NCBI RefSeq assembly: GCF_002028545.1
Contig: NZ_MWPQ01000023.1
Coordinates: 1-64,000, forward strand
Source: Nitrobacter vulgaris
Lineage (GTDB): Bacteria; Pseudomonadota; Alphaproteobacteria; Rhizobiales; Xanthobacteraceae
Reading direction: 5' to 3'
Length of the DNA stretch: 64,000 nucleotides
Shown: piece after piece, positions 47,014 to 55,890 of the stretch
How positions within the stretch are numbered: position 1 is the first letter of the stretch
Layout: each line of letters begins with the position of its first letter
Program-made: the position numbers and the translations under genes
The notes under the pieces: model-generated
What the model was told of the DNA's origin: nothing
Seen by the model: only the letters and a program-made list of their open reading frames with translations
Database searches by the model: none

Positions 47014-47088
47014 CCAACGTCGAGAACCGCCGTGAACATTGTCACACTGGTGATCGCTGGGCGAAGATGAGCGAGCATGCCAACCTCA

Positions 47089-47898
47089 TCAGAAGCGTGT
47101 GGAGACGCCGACGTAGCTTACAATGGCGGGCGTGTTGCGATTGAGGCCGATGTTGACGCCGATATCAAACTGCAGAGTCGGGTGTGGTAGCCAAACCAAA
47201 GCCGTATCATAGCTGTATTGCTGTACGGTCCCGGCAGGATCGAAATTCTGGCTGGTCCAGATTTCATTGTAGATCGTGAACTTGCCGATCTGCTTCGCTA
47301 CGTTCACGAGCCCCGTCGCTCCAAGATGCCGGCCTTGGCCATCAGAGTCGGCAAGAACGTCGAGTTGCGGTCCCAGCGTCACCGTCCAGCCGTTCGGCAC
47401 ACTGATGTTGATGGGCACGGCCATGCCGCCCTCCACCTTGCCATTGCCGATGCCAGTGGGTGCTGTGGGCAACTTCACGAACGGCAGAACGGCGAGTTGG
47501 AAGTCGCCTTCGGGGCCGGTGAGCCGCCGCTTGAACCGCACGGTTGCGTCGCCGATGCCCGACTGGGTGGACACATTGCCGACAGCATCGCCGGTCCGCA
47601 CCCGCGTGAAGGGTACCCAGTTCAGCTGGATGTCAGAACTATCGGTCAGGCCATACTTCACGGTGGGATTGCTGAACAGCAGCTGATCGGTCCGGTTACC
47701 TCCCGCGGTGTTGTTCAGCCAGGTAAAGCCATCCGCTTCGATCTGCACCAGCCCCTTGGGGACCGTGCAGGCGAAGTTGGACTTGGTCGGCCGGTCGGTA
47801 CAGATCGGCGCATCGGCCACAGACGCCGTTGGTACGGCATCCTGTGCGAAGGCGGGACCTGCAAGCAGCGCGGCAAACAGGATAGAGCAACGAGTCAT
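47089..47898 (-). CDS. Outer-membrane beta-barrel protein (phenol MetA-pathway/transporter-like)
   Basis: The ATG at 47898 has AAAGGA nine bases upstream and gives 269 residues beginning with a signal peptide (TRCSILFAALLAGPAFAQ). The mature part alternates hydrophobic and polar residues as in a beta barrel and resembles PF13557-type proteins: TDRPTKSNF near the start, FSNPTVKYGLTDSSDIQ, GIGDATVRFKRRL. It ends in VSTRF, the C-terminal Phe typical of outer-membrane insertion. A longer frame to 48042 is not supported. The transported molecule is unknown. Confidence 0.75.
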   Translation of the reverse strand: MTRCSILFAALLAGPAFAQDAVPTASVADAPICTDRPTKSNFACTVPKGLVQIEADGFTWLNNTAGGNRTDQLLFSNPTVKYGLTDSSDIQLNWVPFTRVRTGDAVGNVSTQSGIGDATVRFKRRLTGPEGDFQLAVLPFVKLPTAPTGIGNGKVEGGMAVPINISVPNGWTVTLGPQLDVLADSDGQGRHLGATGLVNVAKQIGKFTIYNEIWTSQNFDPAGTVQQYSYDTALVWLPHPTLQFDIGVNIGLNRNTPAIVSYVGVSTRF

Positions 47899-48549
47899 TG
47901 CATCCATTCCTTTCAGACAAGTCCAAGCGCGCCTCATGATCTTCCTTAATCCGCGATTGACACGTCGAGGCCGAGTTTCATGTTTGCATTCAAGCGCAAC
48001 GAGGAGCCCGTTAGCGGCAAATGCCCCGTTAGCTCTCGACATACTCCGGGGCTCTCAGTGGCTATCGCAACGCGTATAGGAATTCGAGGTGAGTCCGACG
48101 CCAGTTGCATAAGCAACTCTTTATGCGGGCTCTTGAAGGTAATCGAGTTCATCACAAGCCAGACGAACGAACGGCTCACCACGCATTCCGAGGTCGGTAG
48201 AAACCCATAGGAGGGGTAAAGCGTGACTCAAAGATACCATCTTGCGAGTGCAAGCGCATCATCTGCGTGGGCCGGCACGCGGTTGCGAGTTAAGGCATCG
48301 CTCTACCCAAGGAACTGGACTCGGGGCGATGAGCTGTCCCGTCTCGGGAGGCGGTGGTCACTGTTGCTACGCAAAGTTTCCAGCAACCGGGGGTACCCTA
48401 ACAATGATCGGCTCCGGAAAAGACCCGTGAACATCCGCTTGATCAGTCTGCACAGGTCCAACATCACTCGATTATGGTGGGCTTTCTCTCCGCCACCGGC
48501 GCGGTTTGCCTGTGGGGCGGTCAATTCTCCGATCGATGTTACCGTTCAG
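47899..48549. other. Spacer with a GAATTCCTAT motif
   Basis: No supported gene: the plus-strand frame 48223-48648 is Arg/Ser/Pro-rich and overlaps the lipase gene. ATAGGAATTC at 48076-48085 is the reverse complement of the repeats upstream of kdp. Confidence 0.4.
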
Positions 48550-49233
48550 CTAAAAGCTTCGAAGATGGCTGTCTATAGCGGTCCGGAGAAATTGGCCATC
48601 ACGCAGAAAGGACAGAGTCTGATTGATCGCGCTCTGGTGTCTCAATAAACCGGAGTGCGTTGCGCCAAGTACGATATGGTCGCTCATGCCTTTTAGTCTG
48701 GTGCTCTTTACCGAAACTCTGCCGTCATTTGGCTGCGGTACAATAAAGAAGGACGAGATCGGATCGATCGTTTTGTTTCCCGCTATGATCCCAACAGAAT
48801 AATCCGGTAGTGGAAGCCGCTCGGAAGATTGCAGCCGGCTCGTCCCGAGTTGGTGACCGGCAGGTCCATAAAATGCACGATAAGGCGCAGTTTCCTTTAG
48901 AAAATCCGTGACCTCGCTGCCGCCATTCGGTGGGCCGAGCATGACGACGCGATGTAGCCGGATCGGTCGATATCTTGCCAGATAGAATTGCGCGAGTAGT
49001 CCACCCATGGAGTGTGTGACGAAGTGAAGCGCGTCCGTCTGCATAGCAAACGGATGTATAGCAGTGTGAACATTTTCGACGAGTACCTCCAGCGGATATT
49101 TTCGGCTCGGATAGGCGAGGTTCAGCGTCGCGAAGCCTTCCTTTTGCAGCGCTCGTTCCATTCGCCTGAATGAGCGTGGCGTTTTTGCCAGGCCATGGAG
49201 GAGAACCACGCCTGATGAAAGTGTATCAGTCAC
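48550..49233 (-). CDS. Alpha/beta-hydrolase, lipase-like
   Basis: The start is the GTG at 49233, inside the stop of the preceding gene (GTGA overlap). The product has 227 residues. It shows the oxyanion motif VLLHGLAKTPRSF (residues 9-22) and the nucleophile elbow VTHSMGGLLAQF (Ser at about residue 80). Asp and His of the triad probably sit in the C-terminal half (HIVLGATHSGLLRH). The longer frame to 49629 is antisense-like and rejected. Coupling to the acyltransferase/acyl-ACP synthetase fusion suggests a role in phospholipid deacylation and re-acylation. Confidence 0.82.
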   Translation of the reverse strand: MTDTLSSGVVLLHGLAKTPRSFRRMERALQKEGFATLNLAYPSRKYPLEVLVENVHTAIHPFAMQTDALHFVTHSMGGLLAQFYLARYRPIRLHRVVMLGPPNGGSEVTDFLKETAPYRAFYGPAGHQLGTSRLQSSERLPLPDYSVGIIAGNKTIDPISSFFIVPQPNDGRVSVKSTRLKGMSDHIVLGATHSGLLRHQSAINQTLSFLRDGQFLRTAIDSHLRSF

Positions 49234-52200
49234 GCTACTTCGCGCCCGGCAATCCGTACCGTCTCCTTGCCGAGCGCTGTCGCCGCCACGTAGTCGGTCT
49301 TGCCGGAGCCAAGCAGTGGGACCTTGTCCACTACGCAGACGTCGGCGGGGACGGCCAATTCCGATATCCCTGACGCCTTGGTGTGGCGCTGCATCGCGGC
49401 ACGGTTGGCATCCTTCTGGGTCGTGAGCAGCACAATCCGCTCGCCCTTGCGCTGGTCGGGAATCGAAACCGCGACCGAAATTGCTTGCGGCCAGAGGGTG
49501 GTCGCCATCGCTTCGACGACCGACAGCGAAACCATCTCGCCGGCGATTTTCGCAAAGCGCTTGGCGCGACCCTTGATCGTGATAAAGCCGGCAGTGTCGA
49601 TGCTGACGATGTCGCCGGTATCGTGCCATCCGCCCGGCAGGGGCTCCAGCACACCCGGGTTTTCCGCACGCAGATAGCCGAGCATGACGTTCGGGCCGCG
49701 AACCGAAAGACGTCCGCCTTCCTCGATTCCAGGGACAGGATCGAGGCGCGCCTCCATCAGCGGCGACAACCGGCCGACCGTGCCCGGGCGATTTGCCATT
49801 GGCGTATTCATGGCGAGCACCGGCGCGGTTTCGGTGACGCCGTACCCTTCCAGGATACGCAAACCGTAGCGCTCCATGTAGATCTGGCGCGTCCGATCCT
49901 TGACGGCCTCCGCGCCCGCAAGCACCAGCCGTAGCGAGCGGAAATCGTAAGCGTGAGCCGAACGTGCGTAGCCGGCGAGGAAGGTGTCGGTTCCGAACAG
50001 GATGCTGGCACCGGTTTGGTAGATCAACTCGGGCACGATCCGGTAGTGCAGGGGTGACGGATACATGAAAATCGGGATGCCCGTCAGCAGGGGCATCATC
50101 ATGCCGCCGGTCAACCCGAAGGAATGGAACACCGGCAGGACGTTGAAAACCTTGTCATTGGCGTTGGCATCGACGCGCGCCATTGCCTGTGATGCGTTGG
50201 CGAGGATATTGCGATGGGACAGCACCACACCTTTAGGCGTCCCCTCCGAGCCGGACGTGACCAGCACGACCGCCGGGTCATCGGCCTTGCGCGCAACTCG
50301 GGGCGCGGACCCGGCTAACAGGCCGGCCAGCTTGTCGGCAAAGCCAATTCCGGCCCGGATGTCTTCGAGGTAGAGCACGCGGGCTTCGCCTGCGACCGCC
50401 GCCACGAGCTTGTCGAGCTTGGCTTTCTCAACGAACGCTTTCGACGTAAGGACAGTGCGAACCTGCGCCGCCTTCATCGCCGCTTGCACGTTCGAGATGC
50501 CGGCCGAAAAGTTCAGCATCGCCGGCACGCGGCCGATGGTCTGAAGCGCCATGAATACGACCGCCACGCCGGCCGAGTTCGGCAATAGCACGCCGACGTT
50601 CTCGCCGATGGATGTGCCTTGTTCGAGCTTGCGGCTCAATACTTGCGCACCAAGGATCAACTTACGGTAGGTCAAGGACGTGCCAAGCGCGTCTTCAATA
50701 ATCGGCTTACCGGTATCGCGATCGCGATGCGCGTGTGCCAGTCCATCGAACAGCGTTTGGTCCAGCATCGCGTTCTTCACCATGGCGTCGATCATGACGT
50801 CCTGCAACGCGCTACCGGCGGCATTGCGCCGCGCCTTGCCCTTCAAGAGGGGGGCAATCGCCAGCTTCACCGGCGGCAAGATGGAGATCGTGACTTTCGG
50901 GAAAAGACTGCGCTTGATCTCACCGTTCTTCAGGTAGCTCAGATATGAGCGCTGGGCGCCTTCGATCCGCACCGGCACCACGACGGCGTCCGCCTTGTCC
51001 GCGATCATTGCAGTACCGTCGTAAACCTTCATCAAAGAGCCAGAGACCGTGATGCGGCCTTCCGGGAAGATGACGACCGGCTCCCCGGACGCGACAAGCT
51101 TGATCAGGTCGCGTGCTGCAAGCGGCCTGGACGGATCCATGGTGTAGTGTCTGATCTGTCGAAGGAACGGCTTGGCCCACCATGCCTTTGCGATTCCGGT
51201 GTCGACCGCGAAGCTGGCGTCAATCGGTAATGTCGCATGTATCAGCGGGCCGTCGACCAAGCTGACGTGGTTGGGGGTAATCAGCATGCGGGTGCCAGGT
51301 TCGGGGAGATTTTCCAATCCCCGTACTTCGACCCGAAAGAGTGCCCGAAACAACAGCGCACCGAAATCGCGGACGCCTTCCTTGCCCCATTTACTGAGAA
51401 CAAAGAAGATCGAACCGAAGGACGCGAGCGCGAGGCCAAAGAAGATCCATGCGATCGAAAGCCCGGCAGCTTGAACCAGCGCGACCATCAGCGAGCCCGC
51501 CACCATGAAGCCTGCCTGGAGGATGTTGCCAGCTGCAATCACGCGAGCGCGCTCGGACGGCATAGACCACGCCTGTACGGCGGCAAAGGAGGGGACAACG
51601 AACAGGCCGCCACCGAAGGCGAAGATCGCGAAGTTGGCAACGATCCACAGGCCATCAACCGAGGTAAGAAAGGCTGTCGGCGTGACACCGGAGGCCGGCG
51701 TGGCGTGACCCACCACCCATGCGATGTCGAGGCCGGAAATGCCCATCACGATCGCGCCGATCGGGACCAGCGCGAGGTTCGGCCTCACATGCGAAAGCTG
51801 AGCGGCAAACAGCGAACCCGCGGCAATGCCAATGGCGAAGATCGCGAGGCACATTGTCACGACAGTCTCGGTGCCGCCGATGATATCCTTTATCAAAGTG
51901 GGCAGCAGCGACAGCACGATGGCGCCGGCCAGCCAGAACCACGACACGATTAGCATGCCATCCCAGAGCCGCCGCTCGGCATAAAGTGATCTGAGCAGAC
52001 GAAGGGTCGAGGTCCAGGGGTTGGCTGTTATGGCTAGTTCAGGCGCCGATGGCGTCGTGATCGGTATGCGGGAAGCGAACGCCCATGACAGGAACGCAAG
52101 CAGCACGATCGCGAAGGCGACCCAGCCCATATGGGCCGTACCGGAGACCAGTAAGCCGCCAGCGATGGTGCCGATCAGGATCGCGAGAAAAGTCGCGCCC

Positions 52201-52637
52201 TCCACCAGCGCATTACCCGTCGCAAGTTCTCCGACGGACAACTGATCAGGCAGAATGGCATATTTTACAGGGCCGAAAAGCGCGGCAACGGTCCCGAACA
52301 TAAAGAGCGCCAGGAATAGAAACGGAATCGAGTGCAAGAAGAATCCGACAGCAGCAAAAGCGGCGGCGAAAATTTCTACGAACTTCAACCGTCGCGCCAC
52401 GACGGACTTGACGTATTTGTCTGCGAGTTCGCCGCCGAGGCCCGAGAGTACGAAGAAGGGAAAAATAAAAACCGCGCCGGCGATCGTCACCAGAGTGCCG
52501 CCGCCCTGCGTTGTCGTAGCCCCATACAGCAGGATGATGACAAGGCCGTTCTTCAAAACGTTATCATTTAGCGCGGCGCAGAATTGAGCCCAAAACAACG
52601 GCGCAAAACGGCGTGATGACATCAGTTCCCGGATCAT
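49230..52637 (-). CDS. LplT-PlsC-acyl-ACP synthetase three-domain fusion (Aas-type)
   Basis: This 1135-residue fusion has three parts. Residues 1 to about 410 are an MFS transporter like LplT (lysophospholipid flippase; PLFWAQFCAALNDNVLKNGL at the start). About 425-620 is a PlsC acyltransferase with NHVSLVDG (HxxxxD) and FPEGRIT. About 640-1135 is an AMP-forming acyl-ACP synthetase with TSGSEGTPKGVVLSH and GYGVTETAPVLAMN. In enterobacteria LplT and Aas are separate proteins that import and re-acylate lysophospholipids; here all steps are on one chain. It is followed by an overlapping lipase gene. Confidence 0.92.
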   Translation of the reverse strand: MIRELMSSRRFAPLFWAQFCAALNDNVLKNGLVIILLYGATTTQGGGTLVTIAGAVFIFPFFVLSGLGGELADKYVKSVVARRLKFVEIFAAAFAAVGFFLHSIPFLFLALFMFGTVAALFGPVKYAILPDQLSVGELATGNALVEGATFLAILIGTIAGGLLVSGTAHMGWVAFAIVLLAFLSWAFASRIPITTPSAPELAITANPWTSTLRLLRSLYAERRLWDGMLIVSWFWLAGAIVLSLLPTLIKDIIGGTETVVTMCLAIFAIGIAAGSLFAAQLSHVRPNLALVPIGAIVMGISGLDIAWVVGHATPASGVTPTAFLTSVDGLWIVANFAIFAFGGGLFVVPSFAAVQAWSMPSERARVIAAGNILQAGFMVAGSLMVALVQAAGLSIAWIFFGLALASFGSIFFVLSKWGKEGVRDFGALLFRALFRVEVRGLENLPEPGTRMLITPNHVSLVDGPLIHATLPIDASFAVDTGIAKAWWAKPFLRQIRHYTMDPSRPLAARDLIKLVASGEPVVIFPEGRITVSGSLMKVYDGTAMIADKADAVVVPVRIEGAQRSYLSYLKNGEIKRSLFPKVTISILPPVKLAIAPLLKGKARRNAAGSALQDVMIDAMVKNAMLDQTLFDGLAHAHRDRDTGKPIIEDALGTSLTYRKLILGAQVLSRKLEQGTSIGENVGVLLPNSAGVAVVFMALQTIGRVPAMLNFSAGISNVQAAMKAAQVRTVLTSKAFVEKAKLDKLVAAVAGEARVLYLEDIRAGIGFADKLAGLLAGSAPRVARKADDPAVVLVTSGSEGTPKGVVLSHRNILANASQAMARVDANANDKVFNVLPVFHSFGLTGGMMMPLLTGIPIFMYPSPLHYRIVPELIYQTGASILFGTDTFLAGYARSAHAYDFRSLRLVLAGAEAVKDRTRQIYMERYGLRILEGYGVTETAPVLAMNTPMANRPGTVGRLSPLMEARLDPVPGIEEGGRLSVRGPNVMLGYLRAENPGVLEPLPGGWHDTGDIVSIDTAGFITIKGRAKRFAKIAGEMVSLSVVEAMATTLWPQAISVAVSIPDQRKGERIVLLTTQKDANRAAMQRHTKASGISELAVPADVCVVDKVPLLGSGKTDYVAATALGKETVRIAGREVA

Positions 52638-52710
52638 TGGCTTCCTGTGATGGCTTTGAATTGCAAAACGGCAAGTTTGACGGGGGGGCCGCAGTTTGGA
52701 AATTTTGGTG

Positions 52711-52989
52711 TCAAGCCCGCTCGGCGCTCAAGAGCTTTTCCGTCCGCGCTTCCTCAATCCGGTTGATCATGCGGTTGCTCTCGTGAAGGTCACGAACCGT
52801 CTTGGCGAGCGTTAGGCAGGATTGAATCAACATCCCCATTCCCATTGCGAAGTAGGCGCGTGTCCACCAATCCAGCGGAAGCGCGAAAATACCCCCGCCC
52901 ACCATCAGGACAGATGCTACGAAGCAGATGTAGGAAAAGTTGACCCATGCGCTGGTGGGACGATCGGAATGCGTCATATGCTGTGACAT
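52711..52989 (-). CDS. YiaA/YiaB-like two-helix membrane protein
   Basis: This 92-residue protein has two transmembrane helices (about 18-38 and 42-62) in the pattern AWVNFSYICFVASVLMVGGGIFALPLDWW, as in the YiaAB domain. A charged C-terminal tail follows. GAAGGAG precedes the ATG. Its function is unknown. It may be the last gene of a small minus-strand operon read from 53411. Confidence 0.82.
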   Translation of the reverse strand: MSQHMTHSDRPTSAWVNFSYICFVASVLMVGGGIFALPLDWWTRAYFAMGMGMLIQSCLTLAKTVRDLHESNRMINRIEEARTEKLLSAERA

Positions 52990-53165
52990 AGTAGCTCCTT
53001 CGTTAAGACTTCAGGTTCGGCGATTGCGATCGCAAGCGCGCGCCGAGCCGCGATGTGAGATTGATGAGCCGCCGCCAGTGAACGATTCAGGCTTGTTATC
53101 GGGGATAACGATTGCCGATACAGGTCGCTCAGTATGTCGAACAGTCGGAAGAGGGATTGGCGCAT
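52974..53165 (-). CDS. Possible small protein upstream of the YiaAB gene
   Basis: A 63-residue frame starts at 53165 (GAGG seven bases upstream) and its stop overlaps the start of the YiaAB gene by 16 bases. The composition (RQSLFRLFDILSDLYRQSL..., Ala/Arg-rich) suggests helices. It fits an operon with 53175-53411 but has no family match that I know. Confidence 0.4.
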   Translation of the reverse strand: MRQSLFRLFDILSDLYRQSLSPITSLNRSLAAAHQSHIAARRALAIAIAEPEVLTKELLCHSI

Positions 53166-53174
53166 CGATCGGCC

Positions 53175-53411
53175 TCATGTCAGGTGTTTCAGGTGGCCGA
53201 AAGAAAACGGACAACGGCGTTTTCCTGTCTGCTGCCGCTTGCGGCGGTGGACCAGCACGCCCGCAACGTCGCTGGCTTGGGCCATCCGGTCGATTGGAGA
53301 TAGGAGGAGCTTCATGACGAGTTTGACGGCAATCCTGCCGACGCCGGTCGCGAGGGCATGGGCATCGTCGACAGCGGTAAGAGCTATGTTTTCAAGAACG
53401 ACCGTTTGCAT
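53175..53411 (-). CDS. Small protein divergent from tetR, under the palindromic operator
   Basis: The ATG at 53411 has a strong AGGAGG site eight bases upstream. The 78-residue product starts MQTVVLENIALTAVDDAHALATG, contains a hydrophobic/Lys stretch VGRIAVKLVMKLLLSPIDRM, and ends in a basic tail. I do not recognise it. The 21-bp palindrome 19 bases upstream of its start makes it the probable main target of the divergent TetR protein. Confidence 0.6.
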   Translation of the reverse strand: MQTVVLENIALTAVDDAHALATGVGRIAVKLVMKLLLSPIDRMAQASDVAGVLVHRRKRQQTGKRRCPFSFGHLKHLT

Positions 53412-53429
53412 ATTCAAGGGCCTCCTGCT

Positions 53430-53450
53430 ATTTTGAACATTGTTCAAAAT
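53430..53450. promoter_or_regulatory. Palindromic operator 1 in the tetR divergent region
   Basis: ATTTTGAACA-T-TGTTCAAAAT is a perfect 21-bp palindrome between the divergent start codons (53411 and 53465). Its core TGAACATTGTTCA recurs 32 bp away at 53466-53478. This is the usual form and position of a TetR-family operator. Confidence 0.8.
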
Positions 53451-53464
53451 TCGGTACGGGAAAA

Positions 53465-54079
53465 ATGAACATTGTTCAAGAAGAATCTTTGCGCGATCAG
53501 AAAAAAAGTCGCAGGCGCACACTGATGCTCGATACCGCACGACGCATTATCGCGTCTAAGGGACTGATTTCATTGAAAGTTCGAGACGTTGCCGAAGCCG
53601 CGGAATGCTCGATTGGGAGCGTTTACAATGAGTTCGGTGACTTTGACGGCCTGATCCTGACCGTGAACCGCGAGACGGTTCAGCTGCTCACATCGAAACT
53701 ACGCATGGTTCCCAGCGAAGACCCGCGCGCCCAGCTCCATGGTTTGGCGACCGGTTATCTCGAGTTCGCCGTGGAGCACACGAATCTGCTCCGATCGCTA
53801 TTTGAGCATCGTATGGAGAAAAACCGCCCATTTCCCAAAGATATTCTCGATATGGTCATGGAGGCGTTCGCGCTGATGTATTCGCCGCTCTCGCGGCTTT
53901 TATCGAAGCGCGATCCCGATGAGCTGTTATTGATCGCGCGAACCATGTTTTCAGCCACGCACGGGATCATTTCGCTCGGGCTCGAAGACCGTATGGTCGC
54001 CGTACCATCGCCAAATCTCAGGCAGCAACTTGCGCAATTCGTCGATGCGCAACTCAAAGGATTGAGCGCGCACGCCTGA
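53465..54079 (+). CDS. TetR-family transcriptional regulator
   Basis: This is a 204-residue regulator. The N-terminal helix-turn-helix (about residues 18-65) reads TARRIIASKGLISLKVRDVAEAAECSIGSVYNEFGDFDGL. The C-terminal ligand-binding helices include a TMFSATHGIISLGLE segment typical of the WHG-type TetR C-terminal domain. The start codon lies next to operator 2, so autorepression by blocking transcription or early elongation is likely. Probable targets are the divergent small-protein genes at 53411-52711. Regulation of the lipid-remodelling genes further along is possible but unproven. Confidence 0.88.
   Translation: MNIVQEESLRDQKKSRRRTLMLDTARRIIASKGLISLKVRDVAEAAECSIGSVYNEFGDFDGLILTVNRETVQLLTSKLRMVPSEDPRAQLHGLATGYLEFAVEHTNLLRSLFEHRMEKNRPFPKDILDMVMEAFALMYSPLSRLLSKRDPDELLLIARTMFSATHGIISLGLEDRMVAVPSPNLRQQLAQFVDAQLKGLSAHA
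53466..53478. promoter_or_regulatory. Palindromic operator 2 overlapping the tetR start
   Basis: TGAACA-T-TGTTCA is a perfect 13-bp palindrome identical to the core of operator 1. It overlaps the first codons of tetR. Centre-to-centre distance is 32 bp, about three turns, so two dimers could bind on the same helix face. Confidence 0.75.
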
Positions 54080-54321
54080 CCGCGCTCGCCGATCGCCACA
54101 AGAAGCTATAATTCGTTTTGAGAGATGTACCGTTCACGCGCAGGACGATCATCGCGGCGGTTACGTTTCTCAGCGAGTGGCTGACTGAAAGCTTACGAAG
54201 AATGGATTGGAAGAAACCTTTGCGGATTGTCGGAAGGCGTGCAGGTCGTTCGTCCTAAGAGAAGTTCATACGTAAAACGCGGCTGGGAACGCCCTGGGGA
54301 ACTTATGAAAGGATATGATCT

Positions 54322-54762
54322 ATGCCTAACACTGTTAAACTGCACCGGGTCTTTGCTGCCCCACCCAAAAAGGTCTACCGCGCCTTTCTGGAACCTGATG
54401 CGATTGCGAGCTGGCTCCCGCCCTTCGGTTTTACCTGCACTGTCCATGAGCTTGAGGCCAAGGAAGGCGGCAAGCACAGAATGTCCTTCCGAAATTTCAC
54501 GACGGGGCAAAGCCATTCATTCGGCGGGACCTATCTGAAACTCGTTTCTGGCGAGACAATCGTCTACAGCGACGTGTTCGATGATCCGAACCTTCCGGGC
54601 GAGATGAAAGTAACGGTCACGTTGACGACCGTTTCAGTTGGAACGGAGATGACGGTGGTTCAGCAGAACGTACCCGATCTGATCCCAGTCGAGGCATGTT
54701 ATCTCGGTTGGCAGGAGTCGCTGCGCAAGCTTGCAAAGCTTGTCGAGCCCGACCTCAAATGA
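54322..54762 (+). CDS. SRPBCC/AHSA1-family protein
   Basis: This 146-residue protein has the activator-of-Hsp90-like (START-type) fold: VKLHRVFAAPPKKVYRAFLEPDAIASWLPP at the start and a C-terminal helix LGWQESLRKLAKLVEP. AAAGGA precedes the ATG. Such proteins bind hydrophobic ligands in a central cavity. No partner gene points to a specific role. Confidence 0.85.
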   Translation: MPNTVKLHRVFAAPPKKVYRAFLEPDAIASWLPPFGFTCTVHELEAKEGGKHRMSFRNFTTGQSHSFGGTYLKLVSGETIVYSDVFDDPNLPGEMKVTVTLTTVSVGTEMTVVQQNVPDLIPVEACYLGWQESLRKLAKLVEPDLK

Positions 54763-54853
54763 GGCAACGATACAGTTAAATATTATGGGAGGTTACCCGG
54801 CAGGGAAGGCAGGGCTCGAACTCAGATTTAACCGTCGGTATAAAATAGTCCTG

Positions 54854-55387
54854 CTAGTTGTCGTGCGCCGCGATTAGGGCGTCGATATCATCCTCGGTAA
54901 GCCCGGGACGGCTTAGCAGGGCCGCAGCGACGCGCTGGATTGCAGGCCAGTTTTCCTCGACCAGATCGGCAGTCTTTTGGGTCGTACGGCTGAATAGGCG
55001 GCTGAACTCCTCTGTCTCGGGGCCGTCCAACTCAACGTAGCTGCCCGGCACCGCCGGCTTGCCGTGCTGCCGCAAAACCAGCATCGCCAGGAGGCTGGTC
55101 GCGTTGGCGCGATCCACGCGCCAACCACCCTCGCACGCGTGATTCTGGGCCGCGAGTGACATGGGACGATAGTGATGCTGCGCTTGCGGGCCGGCCAGCG
55201 CGACAATGGCGTACTTCTCCGGCGTCTCAAGGTCGTCCAGGGCGAGGTGCGTCGCGCTGGACCTCGTCACGACGGCGCCAGCGCCGTCGTGTGCATCGAG
55301 GGTCGCGTAGCTTACCGGGATGTCCAGCACGCGCGCTATCACGGCGTGTCCGGCCTCGTGATGGGCGATGGTCTCTTTCTTCTCCAC
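54854..55387 (-). CDS. Orphan M41 (FtsH-type) zinc-protease-domain protein
   Basis: The GTG at 55387 is chosen because GGAG lies nine bases upstream and the domain starts at once (VEKKETIAHHEAGHAVIARVL). The 177-residue protein holds the HEAGH zinc motif and LAGPQAQ, resembling the peptidase part of FtsH but with no AAA+ ATPase or membrane segment. A third metal ligand would be expected in the region RVDRANATSLLA (Asp). Whether it cleaves proteins without an ATPase partner is unknown. The longer frame to 55570 is low-complexity. Confidence 0.7.
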   Translation of the reverse strand: MEKKETIAHHEAGHAVIARVLDIPVSYATLDAHDGAGAVVTRSSATHLALDDLETPEKYAIVALAGPQAQHHYRPMSLAAQNHACEGGWRVDRANATSLLAMLVLRQHGKPAVPGSYVELDGPETEEFSRLFSRTTQKTADLVEENWPAIQRVAAALLSRPGLTEDDIDALIAAHDN

Positions 55388-55890
55388 GACGACAAGCTCC
55401 GATAACCTGCTGACCAAAGTTGCCGACCGGACGCTCGAACGCCGGATCGGACTGACCTGACCTCGGCGTACCGATGGCCAAGCGGTAGAAAGGTAGCAAG
55501 ACGGTGCCGAAGGGCAAGGCGCCGCTCGGGGAGTTGCCCTTGCCTTGCCTACGAGGTCCCGGTCGGGCAAGCTTCATCTCACCGGCGGATGTCGGGCCCT
55601 CCCGGCCCAGGCAGCAGCTTCAGCATGACTCATACCGGATCGATCGGGAGAAAGCGTACATGACGGCGCCAGTCCGTCGGACGCGGAGTCGCCGAGCAAG
55701 ACGGCAATGCCGCCGGTAACACCCACGAGCGAGGAGTCTCAAGCTTCCAAAGGCCGGGTCAAATCTCAGGCTTGCATCAATGGCGGGGGCATGGACACCG
55801 CCAAGCAAATGAAGCATGACAACGAAATTTCCAAGGGCATCCTCTTCAAAACGCCCTTCTCCGAGGAACTGGCGCGGCGGGTGGAACTTC
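55388..55890. other. GC-rich spacer with one possible small ORF
   Basis: The stretch shows no clear gene. The only plausible frame is 55707-55913 (+), 68 residues with a hydrophilic C-terminal part (KHDNEISKGILFKTPFSEEL) but no good ribosome binding site. It overlaps the end of the transglycosylase gene. Confidence 0.35.

Noticed and set aside
48223-48648. Plus-strand open frame of 141 codons
   Set aside because: Arg/Ser/Pro-rich, no ribosome binding site or known domain, and it overlaps the 3' end of the lipase gene.
49234-49629. N-terminal extension of the lipase frame
   Set aside because: It lies antisense-like within the acyl-ACP synthetase gene in another frame and is Arg/Gly/Asp-rich; the GTG overlapping the upstream stop is a better start.
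54790-54850. tRNA-like string (GGCTCGAACTCAG) next to the M41-like gene
   Set aside because: It resembles a T-arm on the minus strand, but the flanking bases do not pair as a T-stem or acceptor stem, and no anticodon arm can be drawn.
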